Origin: Schistocerca nitens
Lineage: Eukaryota; Arthropoda; Insecta; Orthoptera; Acrididae
Length of the DNA stretch: 64,000 nucleotides
Assembly: GCF_023898315.1 (NCBI RefSeq)
Contig: NC_064622.1
Coordinates: forward strand, 80,911,387 to 80,975,386
Direction: 5' to 3'
Part shown: positions 1 through 11,469 of the stretch, piece after piece
Position numbering within the stretch: position 1 is the first letter of the stretch
Layout: the number at the start of each line of letters is the position of its first letter
The notes under the pieces: generated by a model
Database searches by the model: none
Told to the model about the DNA's origin: nothing
Seen by the model: only the letters and a program-made list of their open reading frames with translations
Made by a program: the position numbers and the translations under genes

Positions 1-300
1 GCGGGCATTATGTTGCTGAAATGTAATCCCAGGATGGCTTGCCAGGAGGGCCGAGATAAGAGCGCGTAAGATATCGCGACACTCCGCTGTGCTGTAAGGG
101 AGTTGCGGATGACCACCAAATGGGTCATGCTATGAAATGAAATGGCACCCCAGACAGTCACTTCCGTATGTCGAAGCGTATAGTGGGCGAGAGTCAGATA
201 GCTATCCCGCTGCTGTTCAAGGCATCTCGAATCACATCTTCGCTGGTCGTCTGAGCTCAATTTGAAGCGAGACTCATCGCTGAAGATTTCAGGCCGAAGA
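1..300 (-). pseudogene. Tc1-like transposase fragment (catalytic core), cut by window edge
   Basis: Read on the minus strand, the stretch contains the first catalytic block of a Tc1-type DDE transposase (IFSDESRFKLSS, about 295-255). Going left it continues through a VVI-type strand to FQQHNAR at the extreme left edge, where the family normally has FQQDNAR. The second catalytic aspartate is therefore histidine here. Frameshifts and stops prevent a continuous reading. The element runs off the window. Family role (established): cut-and-paste transposase acting at terminal inverted repeats and TA targets. This copy cannot encode a working enzyme. Its neighbour at 300-745 is a second copy of the same sequence in the opposite orientation. 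Confidence 0.65.
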
Positions 301-745
301 CGTGTGTGGAGACGCCCGGGCAGTGCTCGAATACAGTCTACTGACTGTCGCCCGACATCCAGGGGTGACGGCAAGCAGTACCATTTTCTTCATAGCACGA
401 CCCCTTTGGTTGTCATTCGCTGCAATCTTACAGCATAGCGGTACGTCGATATTCTACGCCCCGTCTTGTGCCGTTCATGGGAAGCCATTTTGGACTTACA
501 TTTCAACAAGATAATGCTCGCCCGTACACGTCGAGTGTGTGTTGCTTGTCTTCGTGCTTTCCAAACCATACTTTGGTTAGCAAGGTCGCCGAATCTCTGC
601 GGATAAAGCTGCGTTGGAGAGTTGTGGTCAGGGTCCTCCAAACAGCTCCGGGTTTTGACGATATAACGCGCCAACTGGACGGAATTCGGTATGACATCCC
701 GCAGGAGGATATCACGTCAACCAGTGCCGAGCCGGATACCTAACA
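300..745 (+). pseudogene. Tc1-like transposase fragment, C-terminal half
   Basis: The plus strand carries a WRR-like segment near 310 and a PLVVI strand near 400. Then come FQQDNARPYTS (about 500-535, second catalytic D) and a C-terminal tail ending DIPQEDI near 705, which matches the usual IPQE-I tail of Tc1 transposases. Reading it requires several frame changes, and the SPDLxPIE block around the catalytic glutamate is scrambled. No terminal repeats are visible. It aligns by eye with the reverse complement of about 1-210, so the two fragments form an imperfect inverted repeat of one transposon family. Confidence 0.65.
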
Positions 746-2908
746 CTGCGCCGGGGTCCTCACTCTGAGACTCTCGCAATTTTTCGTTTATCGTTCTGGA
801 TGGAAGTTGGCCTTCTGCAGGCACAAACATCATTTTCCCAACTTTATGGATCAAGGGTTTTCTGTTGAAGGTCGTTAAATTTTTTAGTAAAAAACAGAAT
901 ATGAATTTTATTTTGAAAATGAACAGGGCTTAGAAGAAAAACACCTTTTCCGCTTTTTTCCTTGGAAGAAAATAGACGGTTTAAGGTTGGAATTCAGTCC
1001 ACAGTCAGATCTAGGGTTTAGTTTTCTACGATGATGTTTTGGGTAGTAAATTTTAAACATCCAAAGATAAACAGCCTCGCTCCATTAAAGGAAGGAAGAC
1101 TCAGCTTTCAAGGGACAAGATCTTTCAGTTAATTATGTGGATTAATAGCCAAAAGGTTTAAGTCACGTACACAGATACGTCGTTTGAAATTGTGTCCGTA
1201 GAAAAAGGAGCTGGTGCACAGGAAGGCAGTTTTGGAGAGGGAAGGATAGGCTTGAAGGGAAGTGCAAAGACCCAAAGAGAACAAGAAATCCCACGAAAGA
1301 CGAGGTTCCGGGTTTAATCCTCGTCAGCACTTACTTTTACAATACTTGCTAGTAAATACAGAACACGGAGACCGCGGAAACCCTACCTCCATGCTAGCTC
1401 ATTCGGCCAGTATGAATCTAACCGAAATAGCTCTTCCGTTTTCATGCAGAAGGATTTATCTTTACAACGTTGCAAGGACTGAGAGTCGGTTGACTAGACA
1501 AGTCAGCTACATGTGACACGAACAGAGGTCGGAAAATCTTCCTCTTCCGATGACGTACTGTGATATAACTGTCAAAGTGTTCTTAGTTACGTGACAAGAA
1601 TAAGACAGCTTGATTCTGTTCAGTAAAAGCGTAAGAGTGCGCTCACACACACACACACGTTAAGTGTTACATAAGAAGGGCTCTTTACTATGGACAGGGT
1701 GCAGGTAAACTCTTTCTAAACCTTCATAAATCCACAGACGCAGCCCCACTTCATTAAATCAGCTTTCTGGTTTACTGTTTCGGTATCGATCGTGGAGGTA
1801 CCTACCCAATAACCCGAGCAACACACTTGAATTTACAGTTGCAGCACTGGAGCAGCTCTTGAATATGGCTCTTGCAACAGAAATAACGTCTAAAATTATG
1901 GAAGCGTTTGACAGCATTCCCCAAAGCTTGAGACGTCAAGAGGATGTAACATAGGAGAGAAATATCCCAGAGTGTGAGGCTAGGCTAAATTAAAAGAAAT
2001 AAGTTCACCTATACAGCTCAGCTAATTGTATCTTTATTTCCCGTCGCAGGGATTCCTTCCGAATCCTGGCTGTTGCTGGAGAATGTCAGCAGTTAATAAC
2101 ACCTGTAGTGGCAGCAGCGACGTACGCCTTCTACTGTCCTCGAGAACATTTCGGCATGTATACAGCTTCCATGAAGTCCATCTGCACCGAAAACGTTTCT
2201 ATTAATTTGAAATTTTTCTGTATCATTTTGTAAATAATAAAAATATTCAGAAGTACCTACTGTGTTATCTTGTTATTTCTGACCAGCATGTACAGTACCT
2301 TCTTCTCAATACCTGTGATTGATTTCTTTCGAATATTACAGAAATGTTAAATTTTGCGGTTCATGGAACGAGAAAAACATAATTTCAGCGAGTCACAAAT
2401 GGAACTTGTCACCGCATGCAAATAACTGTAACAATTTGTAGGGATATGAAATGGAACGATCACAGAAGTTCAGTCGAAGGTAAATCAGATGTCAGGTTAC
2501 TGGTCGTCGGTAGAACTCTGGAAAAGTGCAAAGGAGTTGGTCTAAGTGTACAGTTATTTTTGAAAGACAGGGATAGCTATTTTTCTGAACATCGATGCAC
2601 TCGACCGGGATTTCGAATTAACAAGGAACCCTGATTTAAATTATGCACAGCGGAAACGCTCTTTGATCGAACCTGATTACGTATGGAGTGGTTTAAATTA
2701 TCTGAACGTAACACCATCTTACAACTATATTATTGCATTTCATTGCCTTTTCCATTACTCTCTTCACGAGGAACTGTTGTTCGAAGGAGGAGAGGAACTG
2801 ACTTCAGATAGAATTAATCTTCAGAAATCGATTTTATAAATTCACAATGTTTATTATTGGTCATGATAATGCACATTATTTGGAAAAGATAGCAGGGAAC
2901 AGGTAAAA
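746..2908. other. No gene recognised
   Basis: AT-rich sequence with a short (CA)n run near 1645-1660 and only small open frames (for example 1262-1516 and 2416-2634) that resemble nothing I know. A tRNA B-box-like string near 1305-1325 hints at a decayed SINE but lacks an A box at a sensible distance. Confidence 0.5.
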
Positions 2909-3078
2909 TACAGGGTGTTTCAAAAATATATATATTACAAAATATTATTTTGTCCAAACTGTCGATCACTGCGCCTCGGCTCGGCTATTGGAGAAACGAA
3001 TACATAGTCTAGTTTATATTAATAGCCGCCAGATTTCAATTGTCTTTTGTTTTGCTTGGTAACCGTCATATGTTTAAA

Positions 3079-4793
3079 ATGGCTACTCCACAGCAGATAT
3101 CATTTCGTGTTCTCCATTTTGCGAAGTACATTTCCGTGATAAGAGTGCAAAGACGTTTGACGTAGAGGTACCAAATTGATCCTCCAAGTGGGTGGAACAT
3201 TCGCAGATGGTATCGACAGTTTCTAGATACAAGATGTGTATGTAAAGGAAAGAGCCCTGGCCGCCCTCGTCTTCCTCAAGAAAATGTTGCACGAATTCAA
3301 ACTGCTTTCCAACGTAGTCTTTCAAAATCAACTCTTCGTGCTAGTCGGGAGTTAAAACTGTCTTGACCGACAGTTTGGCGTGTTTTGAGACGTCGGTTGG
3401 TTATGAAGCCGTATAAGTTACAGCTGTTACAAGCTCTGCATCCTGATGACAAACGCAAACGCATGGCATTTTGTAACGAGATTCTTGATGCTATTTACAA
3501 TGTAAACACTTTCGTACAACGCTTCGTGTTTAGTGATGAAGCGACTTTCGATGTTAGTGGTCAGGCAGACAAACACAAGGGGCCTACAGAACCCAAATGC
3601 GGCCATTGAACATATACGAAATTCTCCCAAAGTCAATGTCTTTTTTGCGATATCCCGATCATCTGCTTATGGGCCACTCTTCTTTGATGGAAACACGGTT
3701 AACGGGCAGCAGTATCTCTCTATGTTAAAAAAGTGGCTGTTTCCGAGGCTGCGCGAAGACAACTCCACATTTCAACATGACGGTGCACCCCCTCACTGGA
3801 GTCGCCAAGTGCGTGAATATCTGAATGAAACCGTACCGAACCGTTGGATTGGTCGTCAAGGAGCTGGCGACTTAGCATGTCTCAGCTGGGCTCCACGGTC
3901 GCCGGATTTGACCCTCTGACTTCTTCCTGTGGGGTTTCATTAAACACAACGTTTATGTACCACCACTCTCACAGAAGCTTGTAACACTCCGATTTTATGT
4001 ATCCCGCTCGATCGGGATCTGATAGCAGCCCAAATAATAATTAAATGATGTGACCGTGTACCTAATGGGGCTGGCAATCGGATTTGACTGCTACGGAGTT
4101 GTTACATTCCATTTTGTCCTTCTCAGATGCTGTAATAATGAAATGTCTGGTACCAAGATGAACAACAACACAGCTTCACTAATCAAGACCTATATTCGTC
4201 TCAAAAACGCAAGAAAGAGGAGACAGCCACTGCCTTCGTCATACATATTTAATTACGGCTAATCTCAGCACAGGCCTCTTCGTTATTCATTATTGTCACA
4301 CGCAAATTCAATCACTGTAATCCAACACTGCAATCCAACACTGCAATCCAAATGATGCCGGCGCGGTAGACGCGAAACCAAATAAATATCGTCACAGAAA
4401 TATCACTGATCACTCTCGTAATTATACTTTTTCACTTTCCCGTATTATTCTAACACAAAGGGGTTAAACCGCGGCGATGGCCACTCCCTTTGTCGGTAAG
4501 CCTTGTATCACAGTAACCGGCCTCCGCACGGCTCGGCCCGCAACCTCAGAACTGACTTCAACTCTACACTCGCTCTCGCAACCCGACACTATCGATTGTT
4601 TGCCCTATCGACCTGTGCCGAGTGCAAACTTACAGTAAGGGCCTACGGACCCCTTACAAGCTGGAAGAGTTAAGAACCGGATCCGTACTGCCATAATATC
4701 AGTGACGAAGGACATGCTTGCCCGAGTATGGGAAGAATTAATCGATGTGATACTGTTCGTGTCGCTGATGGAGGACATATTGAACATTTGTAA
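3079..4793 (+). pseudogene. Mariner-type transposase, disrupted
   Basis: A start codon at 3079 opens a reading with an N-terminal helix-turn-helix-like region. FSDEATF follows near 3530 (first catalytic D). After a frameshift near 3590 come FQHDGAPPHWS near 3775 (second D) and WIGRQG, then SPDLT near 3900. Two in-frame stops (about 3166 and 3363), the frameshift and a stop after SPDLTL inactivate it. The reading resumes beyond the inserted LTR as RVKNRIRTAI and ends GGHIEHL at 4793. The PPHW / RWIGR / GGHIEHL signature matches insect mariner-like transposases often annotated with DUF4817. This family assignment is from memory. Confidence 0.8.
3980..4658. mobile_element. Solo LTR (679 bp) inside the mariner element
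   Basis: It starts TGTAACACTCC and ends CCCTTACA, with a perfect 4-bp duplication AGCT on each side (3976-3979 and 4659-4662). Removing it and one AGCT rejoins the mariner transposase frame (SQKL to VKNRI). TG...CA ends plus a 4-bp duplication are typical of an LTR of a Gypsy or BEL-type retrotransposon. No internal coding region remains, so it is probably the product of LTR-LTR recombination. It contains small 13-bp direct repeats (AATCCAACACTGC) at about 4318-4356. Orientation could not be decided. Confidence 0.75.
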
Positions 4794-5089
4794 TCTAAAC
4801 TTGAGAGGTTCGTAAATATGTGTGTTAAGTTCATATTCGTATGTCTTAAAGTTTAATAAATTCTTGCGTTCGAAATACGTATAGTCTTTTTGAAACACCC
4901 TGTATTCTAGCTTCCTAATGATGATAATTACTGGAGGAAAATTAATTGCAAAAAAGAAACCAGCTTATGAGGTTTATGAGAAGGTTAGGAGAAGAGTGGC
5001 AGGATGCACGTTCAGGTAATCATGTACTGATACGCTATCTTTTTCACACTCGATTGAAAAAGGCATTAATTATTATATTCTTCCATCAT

Positions 5090-5815
5090 ATAAGATATAA
5101 GATGAACATCAACAAAAGCAAAACGAGGATAATGGAATGTAGTCAAATTAAATCGGGTGATGCTGAGGGGATTAGATTAGGAAATGAGACACTTAAAGTA
5201 GTAAAGGAGTTTTGCTATTTAGGGAGTAAAATAACTGATGATGGTCGAAGTAGAGAGGATATAAAATGTAGACTGGCAATGGCAAGGAAAGCGTTTCTGA
5301 AGAAGAGAAATTTGTTAACATCGAGTATAGATTTAAGTGTCAGGAAGTCGTTTCTGAAAGTATTTGTATGGAGTGTAGTCATGTATGGAAGTGAAACATG
5401 GACGATAACCAGTTTGGACAAGAAGAGAATAGAAGCTTTCGAAATGTGGTGCTACAGAAGAATGCTGAAGATAAGGTGGGTAGATCACGTAACTAATGAG
5501 GAGGTATTGAATAGGACTGGGGAGAAGAGAAGTTTGTGGCACAACTTGACTAGAAGAAGGGATCGGTTGGTAGGACATGTTTTGAGGCATCAAGGGATCA
5601 CAAATTTAGCATTGGAGGGCAGCGTGGAGGGTAAAAATCGTAGAGGGAGACCAAGAGATGAATACACTAAGCAGATTCAGAAGGATGTAGGTTGCAGTAG
5701 GTACTGGGAGATGAAGAAGCTTGCACAGGATAGAGTAGCATGGAGAGCTGCATCAAACCAGTCTCAGGACTGAAGACCACAACAACAACAACAACAACAA
5801 CATTGTAACTACTTG
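5090..5815 (+). mobile_element. 5'-truncated RTE-type LINE (copy A, 3' end)
   Basis: It starts near 5090 at a sequence that matches about 29760 of the fuller copy at 26934-30466, and ends in a (CAA)n tail at about 5784-5812. The open frame from 5102 (MNINKSKTRIME) to the stop at 5773 is uninterrupted. It encodes the C-terminal region of an RTE ORF: YLGSKITDDG, a W-rich segment YGSETWT, and DRVAWRAASNQ near the end. The same order ending in DREAWRAA occurs in BovB/RTE proteins (established). The endonuclease and RT domains are missing, so it is a dead-on-arrival copy. No clear target duplication was found. Confidence 0.8.
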
Positions 5816-6149
5816 GACGGACTGAGGAGACTACCAGTTCCAAAACAATGTATTCCCATCGACACCTGGCAGTGAAGCTACACATGCAGTCGTCCTTGAA
5901 ATATATTGGCGCAAAAAAATCCCAATGCCAAAAAAGAAAATTTCGGGAATACACTTGTCTAGATAACATACGTAAGTGATTGACACTGCAACATCACAGG
6001 TTAATGATAGTGCAAGATAAGCTATTGCAAATGTGACATGCTGGCATATTAATAACCGATGTGACCACTAGATTGCTGAAAGCAAACATTCAAACGTGCA
6101 TGCATTGTGTTGTACAGATGCCGGACGTAAGTTCGTGGGATGGAGTTCC
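5816..6149. other. No gene recognised
   Basis: Short spacer between the RTE tail and the decayed Tc1 element. It may include the unrecognised left end of that Tc1, but I could not match terminal repeats. Confidence 0.4.
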
Positions 6150-7015
6150 ATACCTGTTTTACTTAGTCGGTCACTATAGGGATGGATGATGCTGGTTGTG
6201 GATGACGCTGGAGCTGTCGTCCGATGATGTCCCGCATGTGCTCCATTGGAGACAGATCTGCTGATAGCAAAGGCCAAGGCAACATGTAGACACTCTGTGG
6301 ACGATGTTGGGTTACAACAGCAGTATGCGTGGTAGAGTTGTCCTGCTGGGAAACACCCTCTGGAACGCTGTTCATGAATGGCAGCACAATAGATCGAATC
6401 ATCAGATTTACGTGCAAATTAGCAGTAAGGATGCGTGGGCTGGCCACGAGAGTGCTCTAGCTGCCATAGGAAATCGCACGCCAGACCACAACTCCAGGTG
6501 TAGGCCCAATGTGCTTAGCACGCACGCAGGTTGATTTCAGGCCCTCAACTGGTCTCCAGCTAACCAACACAAGGCCAACAGTGACACCGAGGCAGAACCA
6601 GCTTTCATCAGAAAGCACAACAGACTTCCACCCAGCCCTCCAATGAGCTCTCGCTGAAGTCGCAAATGGCGGTGGTTTTGGGTGGAATGCACGCAACATG
6701 GCGTCTGCTTCGTAGTCGTGATTGAAATAACCGATTCGGAACAGTTCTTTGTGTCACTGTGGTGCCAACTGCTGCTCAAATTGCTGCTGGAGATGCAGTA
6801 CGATTTGCCAGTGTCATACGCCGAAAACGATGACCTTTCCTCTAGGTAGTGCCTCGTGGTCGTTTGGAGCCCGATATTCCTGCGGCCGACCTTATATTCC
6901 CGTGACCACCGGTGCCAGCAATAACGTACGGTGGCTACGTTCCTGCCAAATCTTTCTACAACATTGCAGAAGGAACATCCAGCTTGTCGTAGCACTGTGA
7001 GGTGACCTCGTTCAA
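6150..7015 (-). pseudogene. Tc1-like transposase, frameshifted
   Basis: On the minus strand an N-terminal helix-turn-helix region (RYCWHRWSREY near 6900) is followed by a frame change around 6690-6800. Then come LSDESWFCL near 6600 (first D), PGVVVWRAIS near 6480, QQDNSTTHTA near 6340 (second D) and LLSADLSPMEH near 6250 (catalytic E). The spacing between the second D and E is 32 residues by my count, as in the copies at 33447 and 61839 and unlike the 34 of classical Tc1. Substitutions such as SADL for SPDL and a frameshift show decay. Terminal inverted repeats were not recognised. Confidence 0.75.
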
Positions 7016-7785
7016 ACTCAAACTCAACTGGGGTGCTGGCAGCGACGTATTCGTCGGCTTAAAGGCATTCTTGTCTAACATCAACTCACCACTTCCAGTC
7101 TCAAAGATAACTAACAATCACGACCGTTACAATGTGTATTTAAAGCAAATCGGATTTTCATCGTGATAGTGGCGTTACTAGCGCCACTCGTAACGCGACT
7201 GTCGTGGAATTTTGGTAAAGTCATCTTTCAGATGTAGAAACACGCCTGCCAGCTTCCGCTTATGTGGCACAAATAATAACTTTCCCCATATTTATGACAG
7301 TACGCTCTACTTGATTGAGAATGACATATGGTACGAATCAAGTGCTTCTCTACGGCTAATGCAATGGGGGCACGAAATATCAGGGGCTTCGCCACGAATA
7401 CGTGCTTGTGAACCACTGTAATGACTCGACACCATCAGTACACGCAGCAACACGGTTTTGGTTTTCTGTCACGAACGTCCATTATTTCGAACAAATCTTT
7501 GCCTCTCGTACTTGAATTTATATCCTTTTTTTAAAAAAACAATATCTTCCATTATTTCTTCATATTTTTCACCAACATACCGGACACGGCAAATTAAACT
7601 GGTAATATTGCGGTAAACAATGGTATGGAAAACGCAAAAAAGGATAAGTCTTTATGTATTGAGAGGAAAGAAGTATTGTGTTTCGACCTGTAAAATGTTA
7701 TTGCTGCGAAGGTAACGTAAAACACCAAAAGATCAAAGTGAAGTAAAAAAAAAAAAACTGTGGCAAGTGTAAGTTCAGTGACATC
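7016..7785. other. No gene recognised
   Basis: AT-rich sequence with poly-A and poly-T runs (for example near 7530 and 7745). No open frame resembled a known family. Confidence 0.4.
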
Positions 7786-7789
7786 CACA

Positions 7790-9080
7790 CGTAAACGTTG
7801 CGATGACTTTCGTCTCGTTTTAACTACAATAAACAGTGAAATCGATGAACTTTAAAGGACAGTAGGCTTATAGGAGAAACAGCTGCAAAATCATGGTTAC
7901 AAAACCCAACAAACAGATCATCGACTCAACCTCAAGGAAATATTGGCTACCAGTGATATAAGCAAAGCGAGAACGACAGTGGAAACCTGGACAAAACTTC
8001 GAAATACAAAATTAGGTGCATCAAATAGCTATACCGACAAAAGTACTACTACAAACGCTGCCACTCAGAAGCATACGAGTCCAGAAAATAATTAAAAAAG
8101 AGCAGGAGCAGTGCACCGTAAATTTATCGCGCTTCTTAACTAGTAAACAATCAAATATGATTAAAAAATCAGTCGACGGTCTGAATTCGACAGTCTGAAG
8201 TGTGCAAAAAGAACGAAAAGTTTTAATTTTTGCCGAAAATCGCGAATATCAGAGAGTTGCATAAGTGGCAGATACGCAAACTGACGTAAGTGGGCAGTAC
8301 TTTGTCAGGCGAGGAGCAGGCGTGGATGAAGTGACAGAAACCATGGGGAAATAGTGTGAAAATCTTGGCTCAGAAGACTGTGTCGTAATTTGTGCAGGTA
8401 CAGATAACGTTGCCAGATAGTGAACTCGTCACAGTTCTTGAAAGTGTACTACTCATATTAGTTAACACAAATGTAGCTTATGTAAATCAGTCACACATAT
8501 ACGTTCTGTCTCCTTGGTCATGTGTACATAAACTAATAGGAAGAGTAAACAAAGAGATAGAAGGAGGAGGAGATTAGTGTTTAACGTCCCGTCGACAACG
8601 AGGTCATTAGAGACGGAGCGCAAGCTCGGGTGAGGAAAGGATGGGGAAGGAAATCGGCCGTGCCCTTTTAAAGGAACCATCCCGGCATTTTCCTGTAGCG
8701 ATTTAGGAAAATCACGGAAAACCTAAATCAGGATGGCCGGAGACGGGATTGAACCGTCGTCCTCCCGAATGCGAGTCCAGTGTGCTAACTACTGCGCCAC
8801 CTCGCTCGGTACTAAACAAAGAGATAGATGAGGTATGTAAAACATTTATGTATGTGAACTAAAGAAATGTAAGCAAAGTTAGACGGATCCGTGTATACCA
8901 GCCAAGGCCTTTATATAGATCACAGCGGGAAAAAGTTTTTGGTTGAAGAAATCTGACTGTTAGTAAACTTGAGTCATAAGAGGCGTAGTATAGAACCAGT
9001 CCAAAGTACTTTCGACAAAAGGGCCATAAAGAAGGATGCATTGTCTATAAAGAGAGCTAACGACATTTGTTTATGGAAGT
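7790..9080 (+). pseudogene. LINE ORF1-like relic with SGNH/GDSL-type hydrolase motifs
   Basis: Read with frame changes, a charged N-terminal part (about 7800-8060) is followed by a strand VLIFAENRE near 8215, then GAGVDEVTE near 8310. Next is EDCVVICAGTDNVAR near 8375-8425, where related ORF1 proteins have GTND, the block III motif of SGNH hydrolases. After the SINE the reading resumes as DEVCKTF and ends near GLYIDHSGKKFL (about 8910), the position of the DxxH block. Several stops show it is dead. Some LINE ORF1 proteins, notably CR1, carry esterase domains of this kind (established). Assignment here is by eye. Confidence 0.55.
8561..8812 (-). mobile_element. tRNA-derived SINE (family 1), minus orientation
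   Basis: Read on the minus strand it begins near 8810 with ACCGAGCGAGGTGGCGCAGT (A-box region) and has GGTTCAATCCC (B box) about 45 nt further on. Then come a tRNA-unrelated body and a purine-rich tail at 8561-8572. A 15-bp duplication TAAACAAAGAGATAG lies at 8546-8560 and 8813-8827. It splits the ORF1 relic of the Jockey-like LINE. The copy at 28439-28693 is very similar, and 50735-50935 is a diverged relative. It is probably transcribed by Pol III from the internal promoter and mobilised by a LINE (general SINE knowledge). Confidence 0.85.
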
Positions 9081-9187
9081 AGACTGTATCACAAAAAAAT
9101 GTGATGCAGAACTAATCTGGAAATACACACTAAAGGTTTTTCACAAAATGTACAGTCATTAAGAAACAAAGTTGATGAAAATATACT

Positions 9188-10842
9188 TGTGAGGTAACGG
9201 GCGAGTTGTGGCGCCCTGGAAATATTCTAAGTGAGGAGTTGGCGTGGCCGTGCGGGGGCCTTTCTGCGGGCCGTGGCTCGTCGGTGGGCACGTGGTGCCA
9301 TACATTAGCCAGGGTCCAGGGACCACATGGCTGGGAATTCCATGGTGATGCTGTGTCGATGAAGGAGACATGCCAGGAGTGCCAAAGATGGCGGACTTTG
9401 TGAAACCTTACTGGCAGACATTTCACAGTTCGTATAGATATTAATAGTAACCAGATGAATCATGATACCTCAAAAAGAAACATGTACATTACCAGTATTT
9501 GCACGATGATTCTGATGTTGTTATTAAATTTTTAGTATCTTTATTACTTTAAAGTTTAGTATCTGACTGTAAATTATACAAGTAACACCCAGCAACAAAT
9601 TTCCAAAATATAAATGGCTCATCCGATTTTGTCGATCGACGTGGCTGTAGAAAGCTATTAGTGTAAACCTAATTTGGTATAAATTACAGGCATGTAAATT
9701 GAATAGTACATGCGTTATTGGACACCAAAGTGGCTGATTACTATCAACCGCGTCAGACCATAAGTACTCCACAGTCACACGAAAAAAAAACCGGTGGCAG
9801 CATGCTTATAAATATATTTATTCGTCTATGTCTTTGTTTATATCCAATATATACTATTCATGAAGAAATTGGTCAAACATTTGCTGTGTTTAGAAAGCAC
9901 AGAGACATTAGGCTATAGCTCTAATTTGTTTCTATTCATTTGATATATGTTTAATTAATTGTTTATGTATTTAATAATGTGTGTTAGAGTGTGTTTATGG
10001 TCCAGCCATAGGAATAATTATTTAATTTCAAGTTATTTAAATGTAAATCCAGTATTTCGAATGTGTTTCAAAATGTTTGTGACACATGACGGGAGCGCTT
10101 TAGCCAATCACAGCGCTCGTTATTGAGGGTGGCGACTACCAAAGTGAATGAAGGAGGAGTTCTGGAGAGGACTACAGTATGGGAGAGGACACGAGAGAGT
10201 TCGGAAGAGTGTGGGGCGAGGGACAGTACCGCATTATGGACGTTCGGTCCCAGGGAAGACTTGGAGAGTGTGGAGTGGTTTTCACATGATCACGGGACAT
10301 AGAACTACTTCGGAGTGCTGACTTGTGAACGTGTGAGATTTCCATGGTTTTTACAGTGAACACGTAGTAAGCGATTAGAAGTGAATGTGTCGTGAGCTAC
10401 GTTGTCGCTCATAACTAATTATGAAAAGTAGGAATCTATTGTTTCCATGTTATTCAACTTATATTTTATTTAATTGCTGGACCATCGACACCAATAATTG
10501 TTTTGCAGAAATATACTGCATTCTCAAAAGTACTTCTACTATCATTTAAAGTCGTTAAAATACCACCTGCAGATTTTATTTAATTGCAATCCTTCATTTA
10601 TAAATTTCTACATTACATTCGCAATTGCTGAGTGATAGGAACTTTTGCCCATTCGATTCATGTTTATGTTCATATTGTACACTGTTGAATCAGCAGTATT
10701 TGGTTTGTAATGTGGCAGCTATGTATCCCAGCCCCTAGACATCGCAACCAGACAAAACTTTTAATATTTCAATTCTCAGTCTGAGGGTATGTAGTTGAGG
10801 GCCACACGTCCCATCATTTCATTTTGTATTTGAAAGCCCGCA
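9188..10842. mobile_element. Solo LTR (1655 bp) inside the LINE endonuclease
   Basis: It starts TGTGAGGTAACGGGC and ends GAAAGCCCGCA, flanked by TACT on both sides (9184-9187 and 10843-10846). Removing it brings the endonuclease start next to the SEHW-like block, which supports the boundaries. Inside there is a GC-rich segment (9190-9420), a CCAAT-type AGCCAATCA at about 10101-10109 and several AT-rich stretches, as expected of a promoter-bearing LTR, but no coding region. LTR identity is inferred from TG...CA ends and the 4-bp duplication. A second copy in the genome would confirm it. Confidence 0.6.
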
Positions 10843-11469
10843 TACTCCTCAGTTTTATGTTTGTGTGAACACTGGTTATGAAATGAATATTTTCTTCACT
10901 TAAAAATATTGGATTTTAACCTTGCTATGTGCATTTGTAGAATGTAATCAAAAGTGAGGGAACTTGTATATAAGTAAAAGAAAATGTGGATTATCAGAGT
11001 ATAGCCTCTGTATGCAACTAGGTTGTGAAAGGGACATTAAAACCTCAGCTATTGAGTTGTTGCCCTAAAAAACTATAATTTTGTGTGGGTGCATATCTCT
11101 TGTTAGCAACATAGGTATTTTAAATTCTTTCTCATTTTTCAAAAAATTTGACCTTGCCTTAGGCAAGCTCAAGACAACTGGGAAAATTGTGGTACTGTGT
11201 ACACATTTTAATTCTGATTTTATGAGCCATTGTCTTCACAGTGAAAAGTTCTTAAATAAAAGCCTACAGTCTATGTGTAACTGTCAGGTCTCCAACACGA
11301 GCAATAAAAACTACTGTCATTCTCCTTGATCAGGTATATGTAAACACAGGTAAGTGCACATCAGAAAACTTTGATACTTGCTATAGTTTCCTCCTTTGGC
11401 AATTACTACCCTTATCAGTAAATCACATTTCAACCAGTGTGCGAAATGTGATACATAAAAGGATTTATA

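Larger units (their letters stand above)
2911..4902 (+). mobile_element. Mariner-type DNA transposon with TIRs and TA duplication, carrying a solo LTR
   Basis: The left end is CAGGGTGTTTCAAAAA starting at 2911, and the right end is its inverse, TTTTTGAAACACCCTG, ending at 4902. Both are flanked by TA (2909-2910 and 4903-4904). TA duplication and DDE transposase place it in the Tc1/mariner/IS630 superfamily. The transposase remnant reads left to right between the ends. A 679-bp LTR with its own AGCT duplication is inserted at 3980-4658, so the original element was about 1.3 kb. It is non-autonomous now because its transposase is broken. Confidence 0.85.

Noticed and set aside
1262..1516. 84-codon frame with a B-box-like string
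   Set aside because: No A box, tail or duplication, and the protein has no recognisable motif.
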